Made by a program: the position numbers and the translations under genes
Notes under the pieces: generated by a model
Seen by the model: the letters and a program-made list of their open reading frames with translations, nothing else
Told to the model about the DNA's origin: nothing
The model's database searches: none
In this document: one piece after another, positions 19,591 to 27,697 of the stretch
Position numbering within the stretch: position 1 is the first letter of the stretch
Layout of the letters: each line of letters starts with the position of its first letter
From: Mycobacterium lacus
GTDB taxonomy: Bacteria > Actinomycetota > Actinomycetes > Mycobacteriales > Mycobacteriaceae
Assembly (NCBI RefSeq): GCF_010731535.1
Contig: NZ_AP022581.1
Location: forward strand, 2,179,952-2,243,951
Length of the DNA stretch: 64,000 nt
Reading direction: 5' to 3'

Positions 19591-20517
19591 TTACGCGAGG
19601 ACCTCGGCAACGCAAGTCGCCGCGGCGGCGACGAGGGCGTCGCTGGGTTCGGCGTCATACCCGCCGGCCACGCGATCGGACATGACCGCGACGACGTGGG
19701 CGTCACCGCTGGGTGACCACACCACCGCGACGTCGTTGGCTCGTCCGTAGTCGCCCGATCCCGTCTTGTCGACCACCCTCCAATCGGCGGGAAATCCCGC
19801 CCGGATGCGTTTGGCGCCCGTGGTGCTGCGCGCCATCCAATCGGTGAGCATCGCCCGCTTGTCGGTGTTCAAGGCATCACCGAGGACAAGCTGTTGGTAG
19901 ACAAGGGCAATCGCGTGAGGAGTTGTGGTGTCGCGCTCGTCCCCGGGCGGGTCCCGGTTCAGCTCCGGCTCTTCCTGATCCAAACGGCCGACGGCGTCGC
20001 CCAGGCTGCGCAGGTACCCAGTGAACGCCGCGGGCCCGCCCAGATCGGCCAGCAGGAGGTTGGCGGCGGTGCCGTCGCTGTAGCGGATCGCCGCGTCACA
20101 CAGCTGCTTGATGGTCATCCCGTCCTGGACGTGTTGCTGGGTCACCGGCGACGTCGACCGGATGTCGTCACTGGTGTAGGTGATCACCCTGTCCAGGCGC
20201 GTGAGTGGACCGCGGTGCAGCACGGCCGCGACCAGCGGCGCCTTGAACGTGGAGCAGAACGCGAACCGCTCATCCGCGCGGTATGCGATCTCGGCGGTGG
20301 GGCCGGTTGCGGGCACATACACCCCCAGCCGCGCCTGGTGTTTCTGCTCCAATTCGGCAAAGCGTGCGGCCAGATCCTGGCGTGCCCGGGTGGGCGGCGC
20401 CGCCGGACGAGCGGTGTTCGGGTGACGCGCACAAGCCGCCAGGGGCGCCAGCGTGGTCACCGCCAGCAGCAGCTCTCGACGGCCGAAGCCGGTGTCCGGC
20501 CTACCGCTTTCGCGCAT
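19591..20517 (-). CDS. blaC: Class A beta-lactamase BlaC, Tat-exported lipoprotein
   Basis: This serine beta-lactamase hydrolyses penicillins and cephalosporins at the cell envelope. Motifs are Ser89-Thr-Phe-Lys92 (STFK), SDG at 147-149 in place of the usual SDN, Glu185 in EPELN (general base), and Lys251-Thr-Gly (KTGSGDYG). SDG is characteristic of the mycobacterial enzyme and relates to its broad substrate range and slow clavulanate inhibition. The N-terminus carries a twin arginine at 13-14 (FGRRELLLAVTTLA) and a lipobox LAAC with Cys29, so Tat export and lipid anchoring are both likely. It is convergent with cobIJ and divergent from the zf-HC2/sigC gene. No BlaI-type operator was recognised. 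Confidence 0.96.
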   Translation of the reverse strand: MRESGRPDTGFGRRELLLAVTTLAPLAACARHPNTARPAAPPTRARQDLAARFAELEQKHQARLGVYVPATGPTAEIAYRADERFAFCSTFKAPLVAAVLHRGPLTRLDRVITYTSDDIRSTSPVTQQHVQDGMTIKQLCDAAIRYSDGTAANLLLADLGGPAAFTGYLRSLGDAVGRLDQEEPELNRDPPGDERDTTTPHAIALVYQQLVLGDALNTDKRAMLTDWMARSTTGAKRIRAGFPADWRVVDKTGSGDYGRANDVAVVWSPSGDAHVVAVMSDRVAGGYDAEPSDALVAAAATCVAEVLA

Positions 20518-20594
20518 GCCGCAGTATCACATGCCCTCACCGGCGGGTGTGGGCATGATGCACGTTTGGCCCGGTCTTTGCGCGCCGAGCAGCC

Positions 20595-21413
20595 ATGCGC
20601 GACGATGCAGGGATGCGGTGTGACGTTGCGCGGGAGGCGCTGTCTGCGCGACTGGACGGCGAGCAGCCGCAGGTGCTCGCGCAGCAGGTCGATGCCCATC
20701 TGGAATCGTGCCGCAGGTGCCGGGCCTGGCTGATCGACGCGGCCGCACAGACCCGCCGATTCGCCACCGTTGACCCGGGTCAGGGGCCCGACCTCGCCGA
20801 CAGAATCCTGGCGAGCGCCGGCGTCGTGTCGACCCCGTGGTATCGCCGCTGGCTGCGCGGACCCGGCTCGCGGTACCGCCGATGGGGGCTGCTCGCGGTC
20901 GGCGTGCTCCAGGTGGCGATCGCGGCCGCCCAAATCGGCGGAATCGATTTCGGCATCATGTCCGCCCACGGGCACGATGCCATGCCCGGCGCGCCTGGAA
21001 CCATGGCCGGCGCGCATTTGCTGCACGAGTCCACCGCGTGGTTGTTGGCGTTGGGGCTGGCCATGATCGCGGCCGGCATCTGGACCGGCGCGGCGGTGGG
21101 CGTGGCCGCGATTGCCGGCGCGTATTCGCTGGCGCTGGTGTACTACGTGACCATCGACGCCTGGAATGGCCAGGTGACCGCGGCCCGCATCGCCAGTCAC
21201 GCACCGGTGCTGGCCGGCCTGGCGTTCGCGTTGCTGGTGGCACGAGACCGCAGCGGGTCGCGGCGATCGCGGCCAAACGACGGCGAACCCGTCACGCCCA
21301 CCCCGCCGACAGCCGCGTCACACGGTCGGCGCCGCGGACACCTCTGGCCGATCAACCGTTCTACGACAGCCGGTCGTAGGCAGGGCGCGCCTTCCCGTTT
21401 AAGGTGGATGCCC
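20595..21413 (+). CDS. zf-HC2 anti-sigma-like multi-pass membrane protein, reading in frame into sigC
   Basis: The N-terminus carries a classical ZAS-type zinc motif, His35-x3-Cys39-x2-Cys42 ([13 protein letters not shown]), preceded by LSARLDGE as in zf-HC2 anti-sigma factors. About four hydrophobic segments follow (97-116, 147-165, 166-187, 203-217). The loop between the first two is rich in histidine and methionine ([26 protein letters not shown]), a pattern common in copper-binding sites. There is no stop codon before SigC: the frame continues through [14 protein letters not shown] directly into the SigC initiator. The product is therefore either a natural 457-residue fusion or a read-through. 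The start may instead be the ATG 18 bp further down ([10 protein letters not shown]). M. tuberculosis SigC has no described anti-sigma factor. Cognate anti-SigC function is inference. Confidence 0.75.
21361..21379. promoter_or_regulatory. Perfect inverted repeat upstream of sigC
   Basis: CTACGAC-AGCCG-GTCGTAG has 7-bp perfect arms around a 5-bp spacer. It lies 34 bp before the preferred SigC ATG and inside the open frame of the upstream membrane protein. It could be an operator for sigC, or an RNA hairpin that modulates read-through or exposure of the sigC ribosome-binding site. Which of these holds cannot be told from the sequence. Confidence 0.4.
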
Positions 21414-21968
21414 ATGAGCGCGTCCAGCGACGACGAGGCCGTTACCGCGCTCGCCTTGGCGGCCGCGGCCGGGGACTCGCGGGCGCTCGAGGCGTTCATC
21501 AAGGCCACCCAGCAAGACGTGTGGCGGTTTGTCACCTATCTGTCGGACGCGGCCAGCGCGGACGACCTGACACAGGAAACCTTCCTGCGGGCGATCGGCG
21601 CCATCCAGCGGTTCTCCGGGCGCTCCACCGCCCGGACCTGGCTGCTGGCCATCGCGCGCCGGGTGGTCGCCGATCACATCCGCCACATCCAATCGCGGCC
21701 CCGCGCCGCCGACGGCGCCGATCCCGAACACCTGCTCGCCAGCGATCGCCACGCCCGCGGCTTCGAAGACCTCGTCGAAGTGACCACGATGATCGCCGAC
21801 CTCACCGCCGAGCAACGCGAAGCGCTGCTGCTCACGCAGCTCCTTGGCCTGTCCTACGCGGACGCCGCGGCGGTGTGCGGCTGCCCGGTGGGCACCATCC
21901 GGTCCCGCGTCGCCCGAGCGCGCGATGCCCTGCTCGCCGACGACGAGCGCGACGACCTGACCGGTTAG
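21414..21968 (+). CDS. sigC: ECF sigma factor SigC
   Basis: This 184-residue extracytoplasmic-function sigma factor has region 2 ([17 protein letters not shown], then [35 protein letters not shown]) and region 4 ([45 protein letters not shown]). SigC directs genes needed for virulence in M. tuberculosis and has been tied to copper acquisition. I chose the ATG giving [10 protein letters not shown] because AAGG sits 9 nt upstream; an ATG two codons earlier is also possible. The frame is open upstream into the zf-HC2 membrane protein, so part of the SigC pool may be made as a fusion. Its stop overlaps the stop of convergent cobK. Confidence 0.95.
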   Translation: MSASSDDEAVTALALAAAAGDSRALEAFIKATQQDVWRFVTYLSDAASADDLTQETFLRAIGAIQRFSGRSTARTWLLAIARRVVADHIRHIQSRPRAADGADPEHLLASDRHARGFEDLVEVTTMIADLTAEQREALLLTQLLGLSYADAAAVCGCPVGTIRSRVARARDALLADDERDDLTG

Positions 21969-22690
21969 CGCAGTCTGGCGACCCAATCGGCGGCTTCGCC
22001 GACGGTGCCGACCGCCGTCACCCCGGCCGGCAATGGCGGCCGCGCCACCATCACCACCGATATATCCAGTGCGGCAGCCGCATCCAGCTTCGCCCGGGTC
22101 ATGTCGCCGCCGCTGTTCTTGGTGACCAGCGCGTCGATGCGGTGCTCGCCGAGGAGCGCGATTTCGTCGTCGTAGCGATACGGCCCGCGGGACAGCACCA
22201 GCTGGTGGCGACGCGGCAACAAGGCACCGTCGGGGGCGGTCACCGCGCGGATCAAAAACCAGGCGTCGCTGTCGGCGAAGGCCGCGACGCCCGAGCGACC
22301 GGTGGTGAGAAAGACCCGTGAATAGCGTTGCCGGGCAATGGCTTCTGCCGCTTCGACGTCGGAGGCCACGACGGTGGCGGCACCGGGATCCCACGCCGGG
22401 CGGGCCAGCACCAGGTGGGGCAGCCGCAACTGGGTGCACACCTCGGCCGCGTGCGCGGTGATGGTCGCCGCGAACGGGTGGGTGGCGTCGACGACGGCGT
22501 CGATGCGCTCCGCGTGCAGCCAGCGTCGCAGCCCGTCGACACCGCCGAACCCGCCGATGCGCACCGGGCCGACCGGCAGGGCCGGGTCCGGCACCCGGCC
22601 GGCCAGGGAGCTCACGATGTCGACGTGGGGGTGCAGGCTTTTCGCCAGCGCGCGCCCCTCGGCCGTGCCGCCGAGCAGCAGCACCCGCAT
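21965..22690 (-). CDS. cobK: Precorrin-6A reductase CobK
   Basis: This NADPH-dependent reductase converts precorrin-6A to dihydro-precorrin-6 in aerobic cobalamin synthesis. The 241-residue protein begins [19 protein letters not shown] with the dinucleotide-binding [25 protein letters not shown] and [17 protein letters not shown] are family hallmarks. The ATG overlaps the cobM stop (TGATG). It is the last gene of the leftward cobL-cobM-cobK unit, and its own stop overlaps that of sigC. Confidence 0.95.
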   Translation of the reverse strand: MRVLLLGGTAEGRALAKSLHPHVDIVSSLAGRVPDPALPVGPVRIGGFGGVDGLRRWLHAERIDAVVDATHPFAATITAHAAEVCTQLRLPHLVLARPAWDPGAATVVASDVEAAEAIARQRYSRVFLTTGRSGVAAFADSDAWFLIRAVTAPDGALLPRRHQLVLSRGPYRYDDEIALLGEHRIDALVTKNSGGDMTRAKLDAAAALDISVVMVARPPLPAGVTAVGTVGEAADWVARLR

Positions 22691-23442
22691 CAGTGGGTCC
22701 CCCGGATGCGCCCAGTCGAGTACAGGTAGCTGTCGGTGAACCCCTCGGCGGCCAGCACGTCCCCGACGACGATGACGGCGGTCTTGGTGATGTCGGCGTC
22801 GTGCATCCGGGTGGCGATGTCGGCCAGGGTGCCGCGCAGCACGGTCTGCTGTGGCCAGCTCGCGAAAGCCACTACCGCGGCCGGTGTTTCGGGTCGGTAG
22901 CACCCGACCACCAGTTGGCCGACGATGTGGTCGATCTGGGCTGCCGCCAGGTGCAGGACGAGGGTCCCGCCGGTTTTGGCCAGCGTGGCCAGGTTTTCGC
23001 CGAGCGGCATCGGTGTCGACAGGGTCGCCACGCGGGTCAGCGTCACCGTCTGCGCGACACCGGGGACGGTGAGCTCGCGTCCCAGCGCCGCGGCCGCCGC
23101 GGCGAAAGCCGGTACGCCCGGGACGATTTCGTAGTCGATGCCCCGCGCGTCGAGTTGGCGGCACTGCTCGGCCAGCGCGCTGTAGAGCGATGGGTCACCG
23201 GAGTGCAGCCGCGCCACGTCGCGACCGGCGGCGTCGGCGTCGGCGAGTTCGGTGACGATCTGTTCGAGCGTGAGCGGACCGGTGTCGACGATCCTCGCGC
23301 CGGGCGGGCACTGGGCCAGCAGGTCGTCGGGCATGATCGAACCCGCATACAGGCACACCGGGCATCTTCGAAGCAGCCGTTGGCCACGGACGGTGATCAG
23401 GTCCGCGGCGCCGGGGCCCGCGCCGATGAAATACACGGTCAC
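22690..23442 (-). CDS. cobM: Precorrin-4 C11-methyltransferase CobM
   Basis: CobM is a SAM-dependent tetrapyrrole methylase that adds the C-11 methyl to precorrin-4, giving precorrin-5. The 250-residue protein starts VTVYFIGAGPGAADLITVRG and contains LYAGSIMPDDLL, ARLHSGDPSLYSA and the C-terminal FTDSYLYSTGRIRGTH. The GTG start overlaps the cobL stop (GTGA). A longer in-frame extension upstream reads cobL in a different frame and is not real. Translational coupling with both neighbours is likely. Confidence 0.95.
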   Translation of the reverse strand: MTVYFIGAGPGAADLITVRGQRLLRRCPVCLYAGSIMPDDLLAQCPPGARIVDTGPLTLEQIVTELADADAAGRDVARLHSGDPSLYSALAEQCRQLDARGIDYEIVPGVPAFAAAAAALGRELTVPGVAQTVTLTRVATLSTPMPLGENLATLAKTGGTLVLHLAAAQIDHIVGQLVVGCYRPETPAAVVAFASWPQQTVLRGTLADIATRMHDADITKTAVIVVGDVLAAEGFTDSYLYSTGRIRGTH

Positions 23443-24611
23443 CGCTTGCTCACCACCCACTGGGTGACCGGCAGCTGCGGACGCCAGCCGGTGAAGCCGC
23501 CCAGCGGCTCGGCCCGGTAGTGCTGGAAGCGCCTTAGCTCGCCTTTGTGTCGCGAATAGGCTTGTGCCAGTACGGCTTCCGATTCCGCGGTGACGGCGTT
23601 GGCGACGAGGCGTCCTTGCGTCGGCAGGCGGTCGAGGCAGGCGTCGAGGAGTCCGGGCTGGGTCAGCCCGCCACCGACGAAGATGACGGACGGCTCGGGG
23701 GCGCCGTCGAACTGGCCGGGCGCATCGGCGCGCACGTCGATTTCCACGCCGGAGGCGGCGGCGTTGAATCCGATGTTGAGGCGGCGCCGCTCGTCGCGTT
23801 CGAACGCGACCGCGGTGCAGTGCGGCCAGCTTCGGCACCACTCGACGCCGATGCTGCCCGAGCCCGCGCCGACATCCCACAACCGCTGCCCGGGCCGCGG
23901 CGCCAGCGCCGCCAAGGTGACCGCCCGGATCCCGTGCTTGGTGATCTGGCCGTCGTGGACGAAGGCGTCGTCGGGCAGGGATGAGACGCGCTCGTCGGGC
24001 AGGTAGCGGACGGCGATCACGTTGAGGTCGTCGATGTCGTCCTGGGTGGCGGTGGCCCAGTCCCGCGCGGTGCCGTCGCGGCGGCGTTCGCCCGGGCCGC
24101 CGAGCTGTTCGAGCACGCTGAGCTCGGAGTCGCCGCGGCCGTGGGCGTTGAGCAGCACCGCCAGGGCCTTCGGCGTGGACCGGTCGCTCGACAGCACGAT
24201 CGCCCGGCCGCCGCGGCGCACCGCCGTGCGCGGCTGCGCGGTGACGAGGCTGATGACCTCGGTGTCGTGGGCGTTCCACCCCATTCGTGCGCAGGCCAGC
24301 GTCACCGCGGAGACGTGGGGCAGCACTCTTACTTTGGCGGCGCCGTGTAACCGGATCAGGGTGCCGCCGATGCCGTGCAGCAGCGGGTCGCCGCTAGCGA
24401 CCACGTGCACGTCGGCGCCGTCGACGGGCAGCGCCTGCAGCGCGGGCAGCATCGGCGACGGCCACTGGCGGCGCGGCGCGGGCACGGTATCGTCGAGCAG
24501 GTCGAGCTGTCGTCTTGATCCGTAAATCACTGTGGCCCTTCGTAATTCGGAGCGTGATGCCTCCGATAGCCCGGCCATCCCGTCGGCGCCGATGCCGACC
24601 ACGACGATCAT
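23439..24611 (-). CDS. cobL: Precorrin-6Y C5,15-methyltransferase (decarboxylating) CobL
   Basis: This bifunctional enzyme methylates C-5 and C-15 and decarboxylates the C-12 acetate of the corrin intermediate. The N-terminal CbiE-type tetrapyrrole methylase (about residues 1-200) has MIVVVGIGADGMAGL and VVASGDPLLHGIGG. The C-terminal CbiT-type Rossmann methyltransferase (about 215-390) has DVGAGSGSIGVEWCR and FVGGGLTQPGLLDAC. At 390 residues it is full length. The start ATG is preceded by GGAGGAG supplied by the repeat cassette at 24614-24657. It is the first gene of cobL-cobM-cobK, possibly co-transcribed with the SDR gene upstream. Confidence 0.95.
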   Translation of the reverse strand: MIVVVGIGADGMAGLSEASRSELRRATVIYGSRRQLDLLDDTVPAPRRQWPSPMLPALQALPVDGADVHVVASGDPLLHGIGGTLIRLHGAAKVRVLPHVSAVTLACARMGWNAHDTEVISLVTAQPRTAVRRGGRAIVLSSDRSTPKALAVLLNAHGRGDSELSVLEQLGGPGERRRDGTARDWATATQDDIDDLNVIAVRYLPDERVSSLPDDAFVHDGQITKHGIRAVTLAALAPRPGQRLWDVGAGSGSIGVEWCRSWPHCTAVAFERDERRRLNIGFNAAASGVEIDVRADAPGQFDGAPEPSVIFVGGGLTQPGLLDACLDRLPTQGRLVANAVTAESEAVLAQAYSRHKGELRRFQHYRAEPLGGFTGWRPQLPVTQWVVSKR

Positions 24612-24613
24612 AA

Positions 24614-24657
24614 GCGCCGCTCCTCCCCATCGCTTCGCTCTGCATCGTCGCCGGCGC
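24614..24657 (-). repeat. 44-bp intergenic cassette, copy 1 (supplies cobL ribosome-binding site)
   Basis: The minus strand reads GCGCCGGCGACGATGCAGAG, then CGAAGCGATGGGGAGGAGCGGCGC. It lies 3 nt after the stop of the SDR gene and 2 nt before the cobL ATG. A second copy with 41 of 44 bases identical lies at 48881-48924 with exactly the same spacing between pafB and pafC. The GGAGGAG near its end acts as Shine-Dalgarno. It resembles the mycobacterial interspersed repetitive unit type of insertion between coupled genes. Confidence 0.75.
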
Positions 24658-24660
24658 GGA

Positions 24661-25410
24661 TCATCGCGGCATCCGGCGCCACACGAACTGCGGCAGCAGC
24701 CGCATCGCGAAGAACATCGGCCGCAGCGCCCACGGTATCCAGACGGTGCGCCGCCCCTTGGTCAACGCGCGTGCGGTGGCGGCGGCCACCTGCGCAGGGG
24801 TGCTGGATAGCGGCGCGGGCGTCATGCCCGCGGTCATGCGCCCGACGACGAACCCCGGCCGCGCGATCAGCAACCGCACCCCCGAGCCGTGCAGCGCGTC
24901 GGCCAACCCGCTGGCGAAGCCGTCCAGGCCGGCCTTGGCCGAGCCGTAGACGTAATTCGCACGGCGCACCCGCACCCCGGCCACCGAGGAGAACACCACC
25001 AGTGATCCCTTGTTCGCCGTGCGCATCGCGGCGGCCAGATGGGTGAGCATGCTGACCTGGGCGACGTAGTCGGTGTGCACGACGGCTATCGCATGCGCTG
25101 CGTCCGTTTCGGCGCGGGCCTGGTCCCCGAGGATCCCGAAGGCCAGCACCGCGGTGGCGATGGGGCCGTAGTCGGCGATGATCGAGGCGACCAGCGGACC
25201 GTGCGAGGCCAGGTCGTCGGCGTCGAACTCCCTGGTGTGGACGTTGACGGCACCGGCTTTACGGAGCGCGGCGACTTGCGCGCCGAGCTGGTCGGCTTTG
25301 CGCGCGGCCAGTATCACCGTGGCCCCGGGGGCCAGGCGTCGCGCGAGCTCGGTGCCGATCTCGCTGCGGCCGCCCAAAATTAGCACCGGACCTGCGCCCG
25401 TGTCCTCCAC
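24661..25410 (-). CDS. Short-chain dehydrogenase/reductase (Rv2073c-like, RD9 gene)
   Basis: This SDR family oxidoreductase has 249 residues, the same as Rv2073c. The NAD(P)-binding loop is [14 protein letters not shown] (an atypical G-x3-G-x-G variant). The catalytic tetrad includes Ser in [14 protein letters not shown] and Tyr-x3-Lys in [13 protein letters not shown]. The GTG start giving [16 protein letters not shown] matches the usual N-terminus. It diverges from the Rv2074-like gene with only 34 bp between the starts. In the M. tuberculosis complex, loss of this gene and Rv2074 defines deletion RD9. The substrate is unknown. Confidence 0.88.
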   Translation of the reverse strand: MEDTGAGPVLILGGRSEIGTELARRLAPGATVILAARKADQLGAQVAALRKAGAVNVHTREFDADDLASHGPLVASIIADYGPIATAVLAFGILGDQARAETDAAHAIAVVHTDYVAQVSMLTHLAAAMRTANKGSLVVFSSVAGVRVRRANYVYGSAKAGLDGFASGLADALHGSGVRLLIARPGFVVGRMTAGMTPAPLSSTPAQVAAATARALTKGRRTVWIPWALRPMFFAMRLLPQFVWRRMPR

Positions 25411-25444
25411 GGCTGCGATTATGACCTGCGCTAGCGTGGGGGCG

Positions 25445-25858
25445 ATGCCTACCACCACCACCCGGCTCACCGAGGACGCGCTGGCGTTTCTGTCCGAACG
25501 TCATCTGGCCATGCTGACCACGCTGCGGGCCGACGGTTCGCCGCATGTGGTGGCGGTGGGGTTCACGTTCGATCCCAAGACCCATGTCGCTCGGGTCATC
25601 ACCACCGGCGGCTCCCAGAAGGCGGTCAACGCCGATCGTGGCGGGTTGGCGGTTTTGAGCCAGGTCGACGGCGCCCGCTGGCTGTCGCTGGAGGGCAAGG
25701 CGTCGGTGAACAGCGAGATCGACGCCGTGCGCGACGCCGAATTGCGCTACGCCCAGCGCTACCGAACCCCGCGGCCCAACCCCCGCCGGGTGGTCATCGA
25801 GGTCCAGGTGGAGCGAGTGCTTGGGTCCTCGGATCTGCTTGACCGGGGTACGGAGTAG
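25445..25858 (+). CDS. F420-dependent biliverdin reductase-like split-barrel protein (Rv2074-like)
   Basis: This 137-residue flavin/deazaflavin oxidoreductase is the same length as Rv2074, for which F420-dependent biliverdin reductase activity and an F420-bound structure are known. Conserved stretches are [58 protein letters not shown] and the C-terminal [18 protein letters not shown]. The fold is cytosolic. The ATG gives [15 protein letters not shown]. Its 3' end overlaps the end of the convergent Rv2075c-like fragment by 65 bp. Confidence 0.93.
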   Translation: MPTTTTRLTEDALAFLSERHLAMLTTLRADGSPHVVAVGFTFDPKTHVARVITTGGSQKAVNADRGGLAVLSQVDGARWLSLEGKASVNSEIDAVRDAELRYAQRYRTPRPNPRRVVIEVQVERVLGSSDLLDRGTE

Positions 25859-26977
25859 CTTCCGCCGGAACCGCGTAGCGCACCCATGTGCCACCGGTGG
25901 GCCCGGCCGCGGCGTGCAGGCGCGCGTTCTGGTCGCCCGTTCGGGGCAGCGCGAAGGTTACGCCGACGGCCGCCCAGGCCGACGGGGCCGCGGCGAACGT
26001 CACGGGACTCGGCGTCACGGTCCAGGTGCCGTTTGCGCTCATGCAGGCGGCGCGATGCGCGTCGCCGCAGGGCGCGGCGACCCAGCGACCGTCCGCTCCC
26101 TGCAGGGCGCAGGTTCCGGCGCCCGGGCGCGGTTCGCCCGGTGCCCAGCTCCATAGCGAGGCCTGGATACGCCCGTCCTCGGGGAGCAGCTGGTCGAGGC
26201 CGAACAGGTTGACGCCGCAGTCGGTCATCGCCCGCACCTTCGCCGGGGTGAGCGCCTCCGGATTGGCGGGTGGCCGGGTCGGGTTGACCAGGGCCGCGAC
26301 GAGCGTGGAGTCCTCGTAGTAGCGGACCAGTCTGGAGGCGTAGACGGGGGTGCCGTAGCTGGCATCGCACGTCGGGTACGGCCGGTACCCGGAGGTCGAG
26401 CCATTTTGCACCTCTTCGTTGGTCCAGTCGAAGACGGTGGTCGACCAGCCCAGGACGCAGGAGCTGACGAGCACGACCCGCGCGCCGGAGGCACGGACGT
26501 CGTCGCGCGACACGTCACGCGGCAGCGGGACGCAGCCGTTGGCGGCGCGCTGGCCCGGGTCGGGGTGATAGATGAGGCTTGTTCCGTTCGGGCGCCGCAG
26601 CACTTGGTCGAAGGTGGCGAGCGCCGACGCGTACGCCGTCGGGTCCTGCAATTGGTCCTCGATGAGCAGCAGGATGACCTGGCCGGCGTGCCCGGGTGCG
26701 TTCAACCAAGTCGCGATCTCCGGCAGCACCTTGGCGAAGAGTGGTTCGGTGGTGCAACCCAGGTTCGCTTCCTTTGGCCCGAGCCCGTGGCACACGGTGA
26801 CGCCCGGGGCCCCGAAGAGGTCGAGTCGGCGGATGTAGTGCAGGTCCAGCTCGAGGCTGCGGACGTCGATGTCCAGCTGTTGGGTCATCGACAGCTGCTG
26901 GTTCGAGTCGGCGTGCGAGACCGTGAACGCTTGGCTGAGGCTGTTGAGCGAGTCGTGGTAACTAGCCTGGCAGTTCG
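25794..26977 (-). pseudogene. Rv2075c-like exported phosphodiesterase-fold protein, 5' end missing
   Basis: The coding frame is intact from NCQASYHDSLNSLSQAFTVS to the stop, about 394 residues, against about 487 in M. tuberculosis. The visible part resembles the PLC-like phosphodiesterase superfamily (QQLDIDVRSLELDLHYI, HAGQVILLLIEDQ, CGVNLFGLDQL). It is followed by a small cysteine-paired module (AGTCALQGADGRWVAAPCG). The signal peptide and first hundred or so residues are absent. The break coincides with the stop codon of the low-GC immunity-like gene, so foreign DNA replaced the 5' part. An internal ATG (MTQQLDID) could still be used but would give a protein without export signal. The family's substrate is unknown. 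Confidence 0.8.
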
Positions 26978-27553
26978 TCAGCTTGGTTCGGCATTCAACC
27001 GCGCCGTAACGCTCTCGGGAAAGCCTTCGAGAAGCACGGCATCTAACTCGTCATACGAGAGCGGAAGGATGTGACTGTACGGCACATCACCGCGCGTCAT
27101 GACAAAGTAAGCATTGGGATTGCTCCGCAGTACATATTTGACCACCTGATCACTTTGAACATAGGCATCTACCCGGGGATCGAGGCCCGCGTCGTCCCAT
27201 CGCCAACTTATGGGTTCCAGTCGGCAACTAATTCGGAGCGATTCCGCTACTTCATAGATCATGTATTTCCCGGCATCTTGAATTCGCGCAAAAGTTCCTT
27301 GAGCCGATTCAATCGGAGTTACGCTGCGCTCCGTTGAAGCTCGTAGACACCGATAATGGTCCTCTGCGGTGGCCTCGAGCATGAAAGCCCACCAATCCGG
27401 ATAGGGATAGCCGTAACGAAAGTATAAGCGACCGCCATTCAAGTCAGCGTCATCGGGTGCCGATTTGCCTGCATAGCAGTATATTTGTCGCCACCTATTA
27501 TATCGATCAATCAATTCAACAACAGCAGGATCAGCTGCTTTCAAGACCACCAT
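26978..27553 (-). CDS. Low-GC candidate immunity protein for the adjacent TNT toxin
   Basis: This 191-residue acidic cytosolic protein has no signal peptide or membrane helix. It is rich in Tyr and Trp (IYCYAGKSAPDDADLNGG, RYGYPYPDWWAFMLEATAED, ISWRWDDAGLDPRVDAY). Its base composition is clearly poorer in G+C than all neighbours, a sign of transfer. A strong Shine-Dalgarno (AAGGAG) precedes the ATG. It begins 31 bp after the stop codon of the TNT toxin C-terminus on the same strand, the classical toxin-then-immunity order. I do not recognise the family with certainty; immunity function is inferred from position, size and composition. Its stop codon marks the junction with truncated Rv2075c. 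Confidence 0.6.
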   Translation of the reverse strand: MVVLKAADPAVVELIDRYNRWRQIYCYAGKSAPDDADLNGGRLYFRYGYPYPDWWAFMLEATAEDHYRCLRASTERSVTPIESAQGTFARIQDAGKYMIYEVAESLRISCRLEPISWRWDDAGLDPRVDAYVQSDQVVKYVLRSNPNAYFVMTRGDVPYSHILPLSYDELDAVLLEGFPESVTARLNAEPS

Positions 27554-27584
27554 GTGGCTCCTTCAAATCTGGACGACCAGTATA

Positions 27585-27697
27585 TCATTTTGGTGGATCG
27601 ACTTCTTTTAGTAGTCGCGCTTTAATCAATTCCTCAACCGGAACCGGCCGTCCGGTCTTCGTGTCAAGGACGATCCATTGTTCGCCGCCGCCGGGCT
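27585..27697 (-). pseudogene. C-terminal end of TNT-type toxin, cut off by the insertion sequence
   Basis: The frame reads PGGGEQWIVLDTKTGRPV, then PVEELIKARLLKEVDPPK and a stop. This is the usual end of TNT (tuberculosis necrotizing toxin, NAD+ glycohydrolase) domains, where FGQPGGG is followed by an aromatic strand and an EEL..R/G-L helix. It joins exactly, across the 10-bp target duplication, to the FGQPGG end of the fragment at 28990-29534. With the insertion sequence removed the domain would be continuous. Confidence 0.75.
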
